In this document: positions 9,144-18,615 of the stretch, piece after piece | How positions within the stretch are numbered: the first letter of the stretch is position 1 | Layout of the letters: each line of letters opens with the position of its first letter | Assembly: GCF_000331105.1 (NCBI RefSeq) | Contig: NC_020054.1 | Location: 2,450,813 to 2,514,812, forward strand | Direction: 5' to 3' | Length of the DNA stretch: 64,000 nucleotides | From: Fibrella aestuarina BUZ 2 | GTDB taxonomy: Bacteria > Bacteroidota > Bacteroidia > Cytophagales > Spirosomataceae | The notes under the pieces: generated by a model | Databases searched by the model: none | What the model saw: the letters and a program-made list of their open reading frames with translations, nothing else | Told to the model about the DNA's origin: nothing | Program-made: the position numbers and the translations under genes

Positions 9144-11738
9144 ATGAATACAACTACATTTTACTCGTTTATGAAACAGTACGCTATTGCGCTTCTTTTG
9201 GTGTCTACGTTGCTATTGCCCTGGTGGGCCGTTGCGCAGAATGCGCCCGTTATCAATGCCACCGTATCGGGGCGGGTCGTCGATGCCAGTACCGAAAAAC
9301 CACTGATTGGCGCGACCGTCGCGATTAAAGGCACCACCAACGCCTCTCCAACCCGGGAAGATGGCCGGTTTACACTGCTTACGGGTCAAAAAATTCCCTT
9401 CACGGTAACCGTCTCCTTCGTTGGCTACAAAACGACCGACGTGGTTATCTCAGACAATAACATCGAGATCAAGCTGGAAGAAGGAACCAACGAACTGGCC
9501 GACGTGGTCATTACCTCGCGCCGTCGGCAGGAGTCGGCACAAGCCGTCCCCATCCCGATTTCGGTGGTGCGGGGGGCGCTGGTCGAAGATGCCGGGGCGT
9601 TCAACGTCAACCGGCTGAAAGAGATCGTGCCGTCGGTGCAGCTCTACTCGTCGAATGCCCGTAACACCACGCTCAACATCCGGGGCTTAGGCTCAACCTT
9701 CGGGCTGACCAACGACGGCATCGACCCTGGCGTGGGGTTCTACGTCGATGGGGTGTACTACGCCCGCCCGGCGGCTACGGCTCTCGACTTCGTCGATATT
9801 GATCAGATTGAGGTGCTGCGTGGGCCGCAGGGTACGTTGTTTGGTAAAAACACAACGGCCGGGGCATTCAACATCACCACCCGCCCCGCCAGTTTTGTGC
9901 CGGGTGCCACCTTCGAGGTGAGCTACGGCAACTACAATTACATACAGGCCAAGGCGTCGATTACCGGTCCGCTGACCGACAAACTGGCGGCCCGCCTGTC
10001 GTTTTCCGGCACGCAGCGTAACGGAGTCATCTACAACGTGCGGACGCAACAACCGCTCAATACGCTGAACAACCTCGGCGTCCGGGGCCAGTTGCTGTAT
10101 ACCCCCAGCGACAACGTTAAGCTGACGCTGACCGGTGACATGACCGACCAAAAGCCGGTGGGGTATTCGGTGATCTATGCCGGGGCCGTCACGACCCAAC
10201 GGCCTGCCTATCGCCAGTTCAACGCCATTATTGCTGATTTGGGCTATAAACTACCCTCTACGAATCCGTTTGACCGGATCACCGACCAAGACACGCCCTC
10301 GCGGGCTGGTAACCAGCTGGGTGGGGTTTCGCTCAACGCCGACATTAAACTTGGCAACGGTACGTTGACCTCGACTTCGGCCTGGCGCTACTGGAAGTGG
10401 GACCCGCTCAACGACCGGGATTACATCGGGTTGCCTGTGTTCACGATTTCGGCCGGTAACTCCAAACACGACCAGTATTCGCAGGAAATCCGCTACGCGG
10501 GGAGCCTGTCGTCGCGGCTGAGTGGGGTAGTGGGGGCGTTCTACCTCTACCAGGATTTGCAGTCTGACCCCGTGCAGACCGAAGAAGCCGGTTCGGCGCA
10601 ATGGCGGTTTGCCCAGAGCTCAACCAGCGCACTCTGGAAGACGCCCGGTCTGTTCGACAACTTCGGTATCCGCACCACCAACCGCATTCGCAGCACCAGC
10701 GCCGCCCTGTTTGCACAGGCCGACTGGGCCATTACCGAGAAGCTCCACGTGTTGCCCGGTATCCGCTACAACTACGACAAGAAAATCGCCAATTATAAGC
10801 GCGAAACCTACGGCGGTCTGCAAACGACCGATCCGGCGCTGCTGGCGCTCAAGAATGCCGTTTATACCAACCAGGCCTTCGACGCCAACGTAGACGAAAC
10901 CAATTTTTCGGGCCAGCTCACGCTGCAATACAAAGCCAGCGAACGCCTCAACGCGTTTGCGACTTATTCGACCAGCTACAAGCCCATCGGGATTAATATT
11001 GGTGGCTTGCCGACGGCCAACGGGCAGGTACTGACCGACCTGGCGCGGGTGAACCCTGAATTTGTGACGCACTACGAGGTGGGCATTAAAACCAAACCGT
11101 CGCCGAGTTCGGTGCTGAATCTGGTGGTTCACAACAGCGACATCAAAGACTACCAGACGCAGGTGCAAACGCCCGAGCCCGGCGTGAATCGGGGTTACCT
11201 GGCCAATGCCGAAAAAGTGCGGGTATGGGGCGTAGAACTGGATGGTAACCTGCGGGTTAGCAACGCGTTCTCACTCTACGGGGCGCTGGCCTACACCGAT
11301 GCCAAATACGTTACGTTCCGGAACGCGCCGGTGCCACTCGAAGAAACGGGGGCGGCGCAGGCATTCAAGGATGTGTCGGGCGGGGCGCTGCCGGGCGTGT
11401 CGAAATGGGCCGGTTCGCTGGGTGGCGAAGTAAGCGGTGCGGGTAAATTCCTGTCGCAGGAGGGGCGGTACTTCGTAGCGGCTGATACCTACGCCCGGTC
11501 GTCATTTTCGTCGAGTCCGTCGCCGTCGCAGTTCCTCAACATTGATGGCTATTCGCTGGTGAACGCGCGCGTTGGCTTCCGGGCCTCCAACGGCACGTCG
11601 ATTTACGTGTGGAGCCGCAACCTGCTGAATCAGAATTACTTTGAGCAGTTGCTGCCGGCACCCGGCAACGCCGGGCAGTATGGAGCGGTGCTGGGCGACC
11701 CACGTACCTACGGCATAACGGTGCGCTATTCGTTCTAG
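9144..11738 (+). CDS. TonB-dependent outer-membrane receptor with carboxypeptidase-like N-terminal domain
   Basis: An 864-residue receptor. A signal peptide ends at AVAQ. A carboxypeptidase-regulatory-like domain follows (about 37-120, GRVVDASTEKPLIGATVAIKG). The plug lies at about 130-245 (LNIRGLGSTFG, DQIEVLRGPQGTLFGKNT). A barrel ends in YSF. Unlike the two SusC proteins here it has no SusD partner and is shorter, so it belongs to the siderophore-receptor-like branch. Start alternatives are residue 1 or Met10; the second leaves a more standard signal peptide. It is driven from operator B and presumably imports a small molecule for the same pathway. A fragment matching its C-terminus is found at 24760-24861. 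Confidence 0.92.
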   Translation: MNTTTFYSFMKQYAIALLLVSTLLLPWWAVAQNAPVINATVSGRVVDASTEKPLIGATVAIKGTTNASPTREDGRFTLLTGQKIPFTVTVSFVGYKTTDVVISDNNIEIKLEEGTNELADVVITSRRRQESAQAVPIPISVVRGALVEDAGAFNVNRLKEIVPSVQLYSSNARNTTLNIRGLGSTFGLTNDGIDPGVGFYVDGVYYARPAATALDFVDIDQIEVLRGPQGTLFGKNTTAGAFNITTRPASFVPGATFEVSYGNYNYIQAKASITGPLTDKLAARLSFSGTQRNGVIYNVRTQQPLNTLNNLGVRGQLLYTPSDNVKLTLTGDMTDQKPVGYSVIYAGAVTTQRPAYRQFNAIIADLGYKLPSTNPFDRITDQDTPSRAGNQLGGVSLNADIKLGNGTLTSTSAWRYWKWDPLNDRDYIGLPVFTISAGNSKHDQYSQEIRYAGSLSSRLSGVVGAFYLYQDLQSDPVQTEEAGSAQWRFAQSSTSALWKTPGLFDNFGIRTTNRIRSTSAALFAQADWAITEKLHVLPGIRYNYDKKIANYKRETYGGLQTTDPALLALKNAVYTNQAFDANVDETNFSGQLTLQYKASERLNAFATYSTSYKPIGINIGGLPTANGQVLTDLARVNPEFVTHYEVGIKTKPSPSSVLNLVVHNSDIKDYQTQVQTPEPGVNRGYLANAEKVRVWGVELDGNLRVSNAFSLYGALAYTDAKYVTFRNAPVPLEETGAAQAFKDVSGGALPGVSKWAGSLGGEVSGAGKFLSQEGRYFVAADTYARSSFSSSPSPSQFLNIDGYSLVNARVGFRASNGTSIYVWSRNLLNQNYFEQLLPAPGNAGQYGAVLGDPRTYGITVRYSF

Positions 11739-11788
11739 ACATTGCGGCAGGCGAGGGGCGCTACGGTTGCCCCGCCGATCGATTGGTT

Positions 11789-11824
11789 TTGGCAACGTAC
11801 CTGAGCACTCAGGTACGTTGCCAA
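11789..11824 (+). terminator. perfect 16-bp hairpin after the TonB receptor
   Basis: TTGGCAACGTACCTGA pairs perfectly with its complement across a 4-base loop. There is no U-run, so termination is uncertain. The arms are built from the octamer AACGTACC/GGTACGTT that is over-represented in this window. Confidence 0.5.
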
Positions 11825-11868
11825 CGCCTACGGATTCGCACCAAAACGGCTGACTGGCCGCATGGACA

Positions 11869-12699
11869 ATGAAACGAGGTAACGCGCTGGCTCGCCTGGT
11901 TGGTTTGTGGCTGTTTGGGCTGGGTATCAGCGCTCCTGCTTTCGGGCAGGCGCACTACCAGCATCGGGTTGTCTGGGGGCGGCTGGCCCTGACCGACACC
12001 ATCAACAGCCGACTGCGCTGGGAACTCTACCTACAGGGACGGTTGCAAAATCGGGAGCCCGGCAGCCTCAATGCGTTTGCTGCCCCGCAGTTTGTCAGTT
12101 ACTGGCCCTGGCTCACCTACGCGGTACGTCCTACGTTGCGGGTTGGGCTGTCGCCGGTGGGCTATTTTAAGAGCTGGCTGCTGATTGCCAACCCCGCCGA
12201 GGCCGAACGGCAGCCCGTTGCGGAATGGCGGATTGCCCTCCGGCTCGATCAGGAGCAGCGCTTTCGCCGGTTCAGCTACACCAACCGGTACAGCCTGGAA
12301 CGGCGCTGGCGCGATCTGGCGAGCAACGGGGTGTTCCTGCCCAACTGGCGGGTACGTTACCAGGCTCGCTTCGACGTACCCATCCGGGCCAGCTGGGTGA
12401 AGTACGGGCTCACGGTGTCGGTGTCCGACGAGTTATTTCTTCAGTTTGGGGAAGCGGTGCGCGCCAACCCGAATGTCTTCGACCAGAATCGGCTCTACGG
12501 GGGCATTACTTATGGGCTCACCAAAAGTGTGCGTGCCAGCATCGGCTACATCAATCAGATTCAGCAACGCAATTCCGGGAAGGAGTTCGATCACGCGCAC
12601 GTGCTGTTTGGGGTGCTGACTGTCGATAACCTGCTGGCGCCGTTGCGACGGTGGCGAAAAGGTGGGAAGCTGCCAGCCAGCAACCGGGGCGACTCCTGA
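11869..12699 (+). CDS. DUF2490-family outer-membrane protein
   Basis: A 276-residue protein with a signal peptide ending at AFGQA and many alternating aromatic and charged beta-strand segments, as in DUF2490 barrels (WGRLALTDTINSRLRWELYLQ, DQEQRFRRFSYTNRYSLERRW, RLYGGITYGLTKSVRASIGY). The function of this family is unknown; it is probably an outer-membrane beta-barrel. It sits between the TonB receptor and operator copy C. The receptor transcript could extend into it after the hairpin at 11789. Confidence 0.75.
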   Translation: MKRGNALARLVGLWLFGLGISAPAFGQAHYQHRVVWGRLALTDTINSRLRWELYLQGRLQNREPGSLNAFAAPQFVSYWPWLTYAVRPTLRVGLSPVGYFKSWLLIANPAEAERQPVAEWRIALRLDQEQRFRRFSYTNRYSLERRWRDLASNGVFLPNWRVRYQARFDVPIRASWVKYGLTVSVSDELFLQFGEAVRANPNVFDQNRLYGGITYGLTKSVRASIGYINQIQQRNSGKEFDHAHVLFGVLTVDNLLAPLRRWRKGGKLPASNRGDS

Positions 12700-12781
12700 T
12701 CCTGGATCGGATCGACGTAAATCGGGTAACGGGGAGGCGAATGCCCACTACGGCGTCGCTTGGACTTTTAAGATGCACTAA

Positions 12782-12803
12782 ATCGATAGAATATAAGTGC
12801 TAA
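12782..12803 (+). promoter_or_regulatory. operator copy C (half-conserved)
   Basis: ATCGATAGAATATAAGTGCTAA matches the upstream half and centre of copies A and B (ATCAATAGACTATAAGTACTAA) at all but a few positions, with TAGAATAT in the place of the -7 box. The right half of the palindrome has decayed (CTACCC instead of TAGTCTA) and the -33 element is weak (CTTTT). It lies 54 bases before the ATG of the rightward operon that begins with the hydroxylase gene. Confidence 0.6.
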
Positions 12804-12856
12804 CTACCCACTGACAACGGGCACTAGTACACAGGTATCGTTTTGCTGACTTGACT

Positions 12857-14077
12857 ATGGATACGAACTGGCTTGCCTACGCTATTCCTTTTTTCCTCGC
12901 GCTGATTGGGCTGGAATACTGGCTGACGAAACGACAAGGGAAAGCGTATTTCCACTTCAACGAAACCGTTGCCAACCTGAGTACCGGCATTGCCGAGCGA
13001 CTGCTGGATGTGTTTGCGGCGGGGCTCATTTACGGCTTCTACGACTACCTGCATCAGCGGTTCGCCCTGTTTGCGATCCGGCCCACCGTCTGGAGTTGGG
13101 TTGCCCTGCTCCTCGTTACGGACTTCGTCTGGTACTGGTACCATCGCCTGGGGCATCAGGTCAATTTGTTCTGGGCGGCTCACGTGGTGCATCATCAGAG
13201 CGAAGAGTTCAACTTCACCGTTTCGGCCCGGATTACCGTGTTTCAGGCGATCATCCGCACGGGCTTCTGGAGTGTCCTGCCCATCCTTGGTTTTCCGGCG
13301 GGGATGATCACCACGATCTTGCTGGTGCATGGCCTGTATCCCTTCTTTCTGCACACCCGCACGGTTGGCAAACTGGGCTGGCTCGAATACGTGCTGGTCA
13401 CGCCCTCGCACCACCGGGTTCACCACGCCAACAATCCCCAGTACCTCGACAAGAACTACGGCGACGTGTTCATTATCTGGGACAAACTCTTTGGCACGTT
13501 TGCCGAGGAAACGGACGAGCCGACCTACGGCCTCACCAAGCAACTGAAAAGCCACAGCTTTCTGTGGCAGCAGTTTCATTTTCTGCTCGAACTGCTGGTG
13601 GCGGTCTGGCGAACGCCGGGCTTTGGCCCCAAACTAAAACTGCTCGTTGGCCGCCCCGACACGGTAGACGCGGGCATCCGGGCCGAGCTGGAAGCGCGGT
13701 TGCTGCAACGGTCGACCATCGTGGCCAATCGGGGCCGATTCCGGGGATACGTGCTGGGGCAGTTGGTTGGGGTGCTGCTCATTCTGTTTGTGTTTCTGCT
13801 GCTGGAACAGCACATCCCCGGCTGGGTGCAGGCCCTGACGGCGCTGTTTATGCTCCTGACGCTCATCAACATGGGGGCGCTGCTGGAACAACGGCGGTGG
13901 GTGCTGAACCTGGAGCTAGCCCGGCTGCTGGTACTCTGGGGGTTGCTCTACGCGGCGTCAGGCGTGCAGATGCTGATTGTGCTGGCCTACATCGGGGGCC
14001 TGTCGTGGTGGGTGTACCAGACCACCATTCGGCGCTACTATTTCACCTTTCTCTACGGCTCGCCCCGGCTGGCTTAG
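12857..14077 (+). CDS. sterol desaturase / fatty acid hydroxylase-family membrane di-iron enzyme
   Basis: About 406 residues. Membrane segments surround the three histidine clusters of the fatty-acid-hydroxylase superfamily: HRLGH (about 98), HVVHH (about 112) and HHRVHH (about 195). These bind the two irons. The C-terminal 120 residues add four further hydrophobic segments, a common extension in bacterial members. The first ATG is at 12857; an upstream TTG at 12851 is less likely. It is the first gene after operator C, so it is tied to the sulfur regulon, perhaps in oxidative attack on a C-S or alkyl substrate or in lipid change. The substrate is unknown. Confidence 0.85.
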   Translation: MDTNWLAYAIPFFLALIGLEYWLTKRQGKAYFHFNETVANLSTGIAERLLDVFAAGLIYGFYDYLHQRFALFAIRPTVWSWVALLLVTDFVWYWYHRLGHQVNLFWAAHVVHHQSEEFNFTVSARITVFQAIIRTGFWSVLPILGFPAGMITTILLVHGLYPFFLHTRTVGKLGWLEYVLVTPSHHRVHHANNPQYLDKNYGDVFIIWDKLFGTFAEETDEPTYGLTKQLKSHSFLWQQFHFLLELLVAVWRTPGFGPKLKLLVGRPDTVDAGIRAELEARLLQRSTIVANRGRFRGYVLGQLVGVLLILFVFLLLEQHIPGWVQALTALFMLLTLINMGALLEQRRWVLNLELARLLVLWGLLYAASGVQMLIVLAYIGGLSWWVYQTTIRRYYFTFLYGSPRLA

Positions 14078-14140
14078 CGCCCCGGCCTGCGCCACGAGCC
14101 CGAATCCGTCTTTCATTGAACACGATAAATACAATCTGTT

Positions 14141-15421
14141 ATGTATGCTAACTCAACACGTTTTCGCTCGGCCAGCCTGTTGCTGACTGGCCTGATCGGG
14201 CTATCGTCCGGGGTATGTGCGCAGTCGGCCGCGCCGCTGCCAGAGGGCCCTTACCGGGGCGAGTTTCAGACGGCCACCGGCAAGGTACCGTTCAACTTTG
14301 CGGTAAAGGGCACAACGGCCTATCTGCTCAACGCGGGCGAGCGAGAAGCGCTGCCGGGTATTCGGCAGCAGGGTGACTCGGTGTTTATTGCCATTCCGCT
14401 CTACGACGCGACACTCCGCTTTAAACGGGAGGGCAACCGCCTGACGGGCAGCTACCGGGCCGGGTCGGGGCAGCCGATTCCGGTCACAGCCGAGTTCGGT
14501 CGCAGCGATCGCTACGAGCAGGGGGCAGCCCCCACGGTCAGCCTGGAGGGCAAATGGGACATCGGGATTCAGCGGTCGGCGGGGAATCCGGCCGACGTTA
14601 ACCAGACGGTCGGGGTATTCTCGCAGCAGGGAAGCCGCGTGACGGGCACCATCCTGACAACCACGGGTGACTATCGCTACCTCGACGGCCACGTAACGGG
14701 CAATCGGTTTGCATTATCGGCGTTTTCGGGCGCGTCGCCCGCCGTTTTTCAAGGCGAAATCGGCCCGGATGGCAAGCTGACGGGTGAGTTTCGGTACGTG
14801 CGGGGCGCCTCTCCGGCAACAGGGGTTAAGAATCCGGCGGCCAAACTGCCCGACCTCTACAGCTTGACGTACCTGAAGCCCGGCTACAAGAAACTGGACT
14901 TTACTTTTCCGGCCGTGAATCGTGGCGACGAATCGGGTAAACCCGTGTCGCTGACCGACGCCAAGTACAAAGACAAAGTGGTCATCGTGACGATTTTAGG
15001 GAGCTGGTGCCCCAACTGCATCGACGAAACCGCTTTTCTGGCTCCCTGGTACAAGGCCAACCGGCAACGGGGTGTCGAAGTGATCGGGCTGGCGTTCGAG
15101 CGCAAAAATGACCTGGCCTTCGCCAAAACGGCCCTGTCCCGGCTCATCAACCGCTACGACGTGCAGTATGACATTCTGTTTGCGGGTCTAGCCGATAAGA
15201 ACGTGGCGTCTGCCGCCCTGCCCGCGCTGAACAAAGTACTGGCCTTCCCCACGACCATCATTCTGGACCGGCAGGGGAATGTCGCGCAGATCCACACGGG
15301 CTATACCGGCCCGGCTACCGGTACGTATTACGACGAGTACGTGGCAGAATTCAACCAGACGATTGACAAACTGCTTCGGAACGAACCACTGACTGCCGAA
15401 ACGGCTCACGGCGGTAACTAA
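14141..15421 (+). CDS. secreted TlpA-like thioredoxin-family protein
   Basis: A 426-residue exported protein (signal peptide ending at VCAQ). The N-terminal 240 residues form a lipocalin-like beta-rich domain typical of Bacteroidota TlpA proteins. A thioredoxin fold follows from about 260. It has GSWCPNC as the redox site near residue 288 and a cis-proline region FPTTIILD near 372. Such proteins reduce or isomerise disulfides in the periplasm. It lies between the hydroxylase and susC genes on the same strand, so it may support folding of the receptors or reduce a sulfur substrate. Confidence 0.9.
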   Translation: MYANSTRFRSASLLLTGLIGLSSGVCAQSAAPLPEGPYRGEFQTATGKVPFNFAVKGTTAYLLNAGEREALPGIRQQGDSVFIAIPLYDATLRFKREGNRLTGSYRAGSGQPIPVTAEFGRSDRYEQGAAPTVSLEGKWDIGIQRSAGNPADVNQTVGVFSQQGSRVTGTILTTTGDYRYLDGHVTGNRFALSAFSGASPAVFQGEIGPDGKLTGEFRYVRGASPATGVKNPAAKLPDLYSLTYLKPGYKKLDFTFPAVNRGDESGKPVSLTDAKYKDKVVIVTILGSWCPNCIDETAFLAPWYKANRQRGVEVIGLAFERKNDLAFAKTALSRLINRYDVQYDILFAGLADKNVASAALPALNKVLAFPTTIILDRQGNVAQIHTGYTGPATGTYYDEYVAEFNQTIDKLLRNEPLTAETAHGGN

Positions 15422-15495
15422 TCCGATTCGCACGCGACGTAAAAACGAGTAGCGCCAGCTGGTCTTCGGCAAAGGAACAGGTGGTGTCAACACCA

Positions 15496-15592
15496 GCCAA
15501 AACGGCGGCAACCGGTCTGGCTGGCACTAAGCAAGGGTCTGGCAACTGAAGCGTTGGTCCGACCCCATTTTTCACGTAACCAACACAAAAGA
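15496..15592 (+). promoter_or_regulatory. conserved structured leader before susC (copy 2)
   Basis: A 26-base hairpin region (15496-15521) with loop CGGCAA has the same length and position as the one before the first susC, though three stem bases differ. It is followed by TGGCACTAAGCAAGGG, then a 20-base insertion, then CATTTTTCACGTAACCA (15566-15582), exactly 10 bases before the ATG. Both blocks are almost identical to copy 1, and are better conserved than expected for spacer DNA. Confidence 0.55.
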
Positions 15593-18500
15593 ATGCACAA
15601 GTTTTATCAACTGGTAGTGGTTTTACTGCTACTGAGTCGTGGTTTGCTGGCACAGAACGCGACGGTTTCGGGCATCGTACAGACGGCAGACGGGGAAACC
15701 TTACCCGGTGTCACGATTGCCCTCAAAGGCACCAATCAGGGAACGACGACAAATGCCGAGGGGCGTTTTGTGCTCTCGTTATCCGGTACGAATCCAACCC
15801 TGATTGTCAGTGCCATTGGGTACGTTACCCAAGAGGTCAATCCCGTAGGAACGACGCTGACGCTTACCTTGCAGCCCGACGTAAGGCAGCTCTCTGAAGT
15901 GGTCATTACGGGTTATGGCGAGCAAAGCCGCAAGTCGCTGACCAGCGCCATCTCGACGGTGAAAGGGGCCGACCTCAAAACCATTCCCGTGGCTAGCCCC
16001 GACCAGCTGTTGCAGGGGCGGGCGCCGGGCGTACAGGTGCAGGCCAATTCGGGCGTACCTGGGGGCGGCATCTTCATTCGGGTACGTGGTACCAACTCGG
16101 TCAACGCGGGCAACGACCCCCTGTATGTGGTGGATGGGGTGTTTATCAACAACACCAACCTGGTAGCGACCGGGCTGGGCAACCAGGTGCCTTCCAACCC
16201 GATAGCCGATCTGAACCCCGCCGATATCGAGAGCATCGAGATTCTGAAAGATGCCAACGCCACGGCTATTTATGGCTCACGCGGGGCCAACGGCGTGGTG
16301 CTCATCACCACCAAACGGGGCAAATCTGGTAAGACGCGGCTCACTTTCGACACCTACCAGGGTTGGTCGCGGGCGGCGAAGGTGTTTTCGCTGGTCAACG
16401 GTCCCCAACTGGCCCTGCTAGAAAACGAGCGCTTCATCAACGACGGGGGCAACCCTGCTCAGGTTCCTTACCGGTCGGTGGCCAGCGGGGGGCTGGGTCT
16501 GCCCGACGAGCAGCCCACCTACGACCGCATCAGCGACCTGTTCCGCACCGCCCGCACGAGCAACTACGAACTCTCGGCGTCGGGTGGCAACGACAAAACC
16601 CAGTTTTACGTGGGCGGGGGCTACTTCCGGCAGGAGTCGATCGTTCGGCCGTCCAACTTCGAACGGTATAGCCTCCGGATCAACGTGGATAACCGCGTGA
16701 ATGACCGGTTCAGGCTGGGCACTAGCACGGCCCTGGCCCGAACGGTTCGGAACGTGAGCAGCAACGACAACAACCCGGCGGGCGTGATCAATTCGGCGCT
16801 ATACCCGCGCTCCAACCTGCCCGTTTTCAACACCGACGGGTCGTATGCCAAATATGGCAACTTCGACAACCATCTGGCGCTGATTCAGAACCTGAATAAC
16901 AACGCCGTTGGGTCGCGCATCATCAGCAACGTGTTTGGGGTCTATGACCTATTGCCGACGCTCAGTTTGCGGAGCAGCTGGAGCATCGATTTCAACGACA
17001 TGTATGAAAACAACTACAACAACACGCTGCTGCTGGCCGGGCAACCGCGCGGCACGGCCACGTCGTTTCTGTCGCGCGACATAACGCTGCTCAACGAACA
17101 GGTGCTGACCTACCGCCAGACCTTCGCCGACCGGCATTCGGTACAGGTGCTGGTGGGCAACACGATTCAGCAAAACACCTTTCAACGGACCACGCTCAGC
17201 GGACAGCAGTTTCCGTCAAATGATCTGCAAACGATTGCTTCTTCGGCCACGCAGACGGGCTCGTCGACCCGCTCACAGGCTGGACTGCTCTCGTTTTTCG
17301 GTAAGGCTAACTACAGCTTCCGAGACCGCTACTCGCTCGATGCCAGCCTGCGGGCCGATGCATCGAGCCGGTTTGGGGTGTCGCGGCGGTGGGGCTATTT
17401 CCCGTCGGTCGGGCTGGGCTGGCGGTTATCCGAAGAGGCGTTCGTGCGCGACCTGAATACCTTCGATGAACTGAAACTTCGGGCGAGCTGGGGGCTCACC
17501 GGCAACCAGGCCGGCATCAGCGATTTTGCCTCGCTGGGGCTATGGCAGGGTGGGGCCAACTACCTCGATCTGCCCGGCACGGCCCCGCTCCAACTGGCCA
17601 ATTCGGACCTGAGCTGGGAAACGACCCGCCAGTGGAACGTAGGTCTGGACGTGGCGGTGCTGAAACGGCGCCTGTTTGTCGAACTCAATTACTACGATAA
17701 ATACACGTATGGGCTGCTGCTGAACGTACCTGTACCGCGCAAACTGGGCTACAGTTCGGTGGTGCAGAATTTTGGGGCGGTCAGCAACCGGGGCGTTGAA
17801 GTGCAACTAACCGGTAACTGGTTCAACCGGGCTGGGTTTACGTGGAGCAGCACGCTCAACCTGTCGCGCAACATCAATCGGATCGAAACGCTCGCGGCCC
17901 CCATTACCACTGGCTCCCGCGATATTTTCCGGCTCGAAGAGGGAGCGCCCCTCTATTCGTTCTGGCTGTATCATCAGACGCGGGTGAACCCCCAAACCGG
18001 TGATGCCGAATACCAGGACGTGAACGGCGATGGCGCGCTGACCGTGGCCGACCGACGATTGGTGGGCAATGCCTGGCCTAATTTCTTCGGTGGGTTCACC
18101 AATAATCTGACCTATAAAGGATTCGATCTGGGGCTGAACCTGTATTTCGAGCAGGGAGCCAGAATCATGAACATGAACCGGTTTTTTCTGGTGCATGGCG
18201 GCACGCAGCGAAACATCGGCTACTTCCCTGAGCAACTCGACCGCTGGCAGCGGGACGGCGACGTGACGACCGTTCCCCGCCTGACCACTAACCCAAACAA
18301 CAATAACTACGGCGGCATTGTGCAGAACCTGAGCGACCGCTATCTCGAAGACGGATCGTTTGTGCGACTCCGTACGCTGTCGCTGGGCTACACCGTGCCG
18401 CAACCCGTCGTGAGTCGGCTGGGGCTTGCGTCGGTGCGGGCCTACGTGCAGGCGACCAACCTCTTCACGCTGACGCCTTACTCGGGGCTCGATCCTGAGG

Positions 18501-18598
18501 TGAATTCACAGAGCGGCGTCGGCAACACCAAAAACTTCGACTGGGCCACCGTGCCGCAACCCCGCACGCTACAGGTCGGCTTGACCATTGGCTTATAA
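15593..18598 (+). CDS. SusC/RagA-family TonB-dependent receptor
   Basis: About 1001 residues from the ATG at 15593, chosen because it begins a clean signal peptide (MHKFYQLVVVLLLLSRGLLAQ). Next come a carboxypeptidase-regulatory-like domain (to about 95), the VVITGYGEQSRKSLTSAIST box and the plug (IEILKDANATAIYGSRGANG), then a long barrel. It is a close paralogue of the SusC at 4833-7886, with shared motifs throughout (PDEQPTYDRISDLFRTA, ADASSRFGVSRRWGYFPSVG). It is paired with the SusD 17 bases downstream. An earlier in-frame GTG at 15554 falls inside the conserved leader and is unlikely. Confidence 0.95.
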   Translation: MHKFYQLVVVLLLLSRGLLAQNATVSGIVQTADGETLPGVTIALKGTNQGTTTNAEGRFVLSLSGTNPTLIVSAIGYVTQEVNPVGTTLTLTLQPDVRQLSEVVITGYGEQSRKSLTSAISTVKGADLKTIPVASPDQLLQGRAPGVQVQANSGVPGGGIFIRVRGTNSVNAGNDPLYVVDGVFINNTNLVATGLGNQVPSNPIADLNPADIESIEILKDANATAIYGSRGANGVVLITTKRGKSGKTRLTFDTYQGWSRAAKVFSLVNGPQLALLENERFINDGGNPAQVPYRSVASGGLGLPDEQPTYDRISDLFRTARTSNYELSASGGNDKTQFYVGGGYFRQESIVRPSNFERYSLRINVDNRVNDRFRLGTSTALARTVRNVSSNDNNPAGVINSALYPRSNLPVFNTDGSYAKYGNFDNHLALIQNLNNNAVGSRIISNVFGVYDLLPTLSLRSSWSIDFNDMYENNYNNTLLLAGQPRGTATSFLSRDITLLNEQVLTYRQTFADRHSVQVLVGNTIQQNTFQRTTLSGQQFPSNDLQTIASSATQTGSSTRSQAGLLSFFGKANYSFRDRYSLDASLRADASSRFGVSRRWGYFPSVGLGWRLSEEAFVRDLNTFDELKLRASWGLTGNQAGISDFASLGLWQGGANYLDLPGTAPLQLANSDLSWETTRQWNVGLDVAVLKRRLFVELNYYDKYTYGLLLNVPVPRKLGYSSVVQNFGAVSNRGVEVQLTGNWFNRAGFTWSSTLNLSRNINRIETLAAPITTGSRDIFRLEEGAPLYSFWLYHQTRVNPQTGDAEYQDVNGDGALTVADRRLVGNAWPNFFGGFTNNLTYKGFDLGLNLYFEQGARIMNMNRFFLVHGGTQRNIGYFPEQLDRWQRDGDVTTVPRLTTNPNNNNYGGIVQNLSDRYLEDGSFVRLRTLSLGYTVPQPVVSRLGLASVRAYVQATNLFTLTPYSGLDPEVNSQSGVGNTKNFDWATVPQPRTLQVGLTIGL

Positions 18599-18615
18599 CC
18601 CATCTCCACTAGTGT

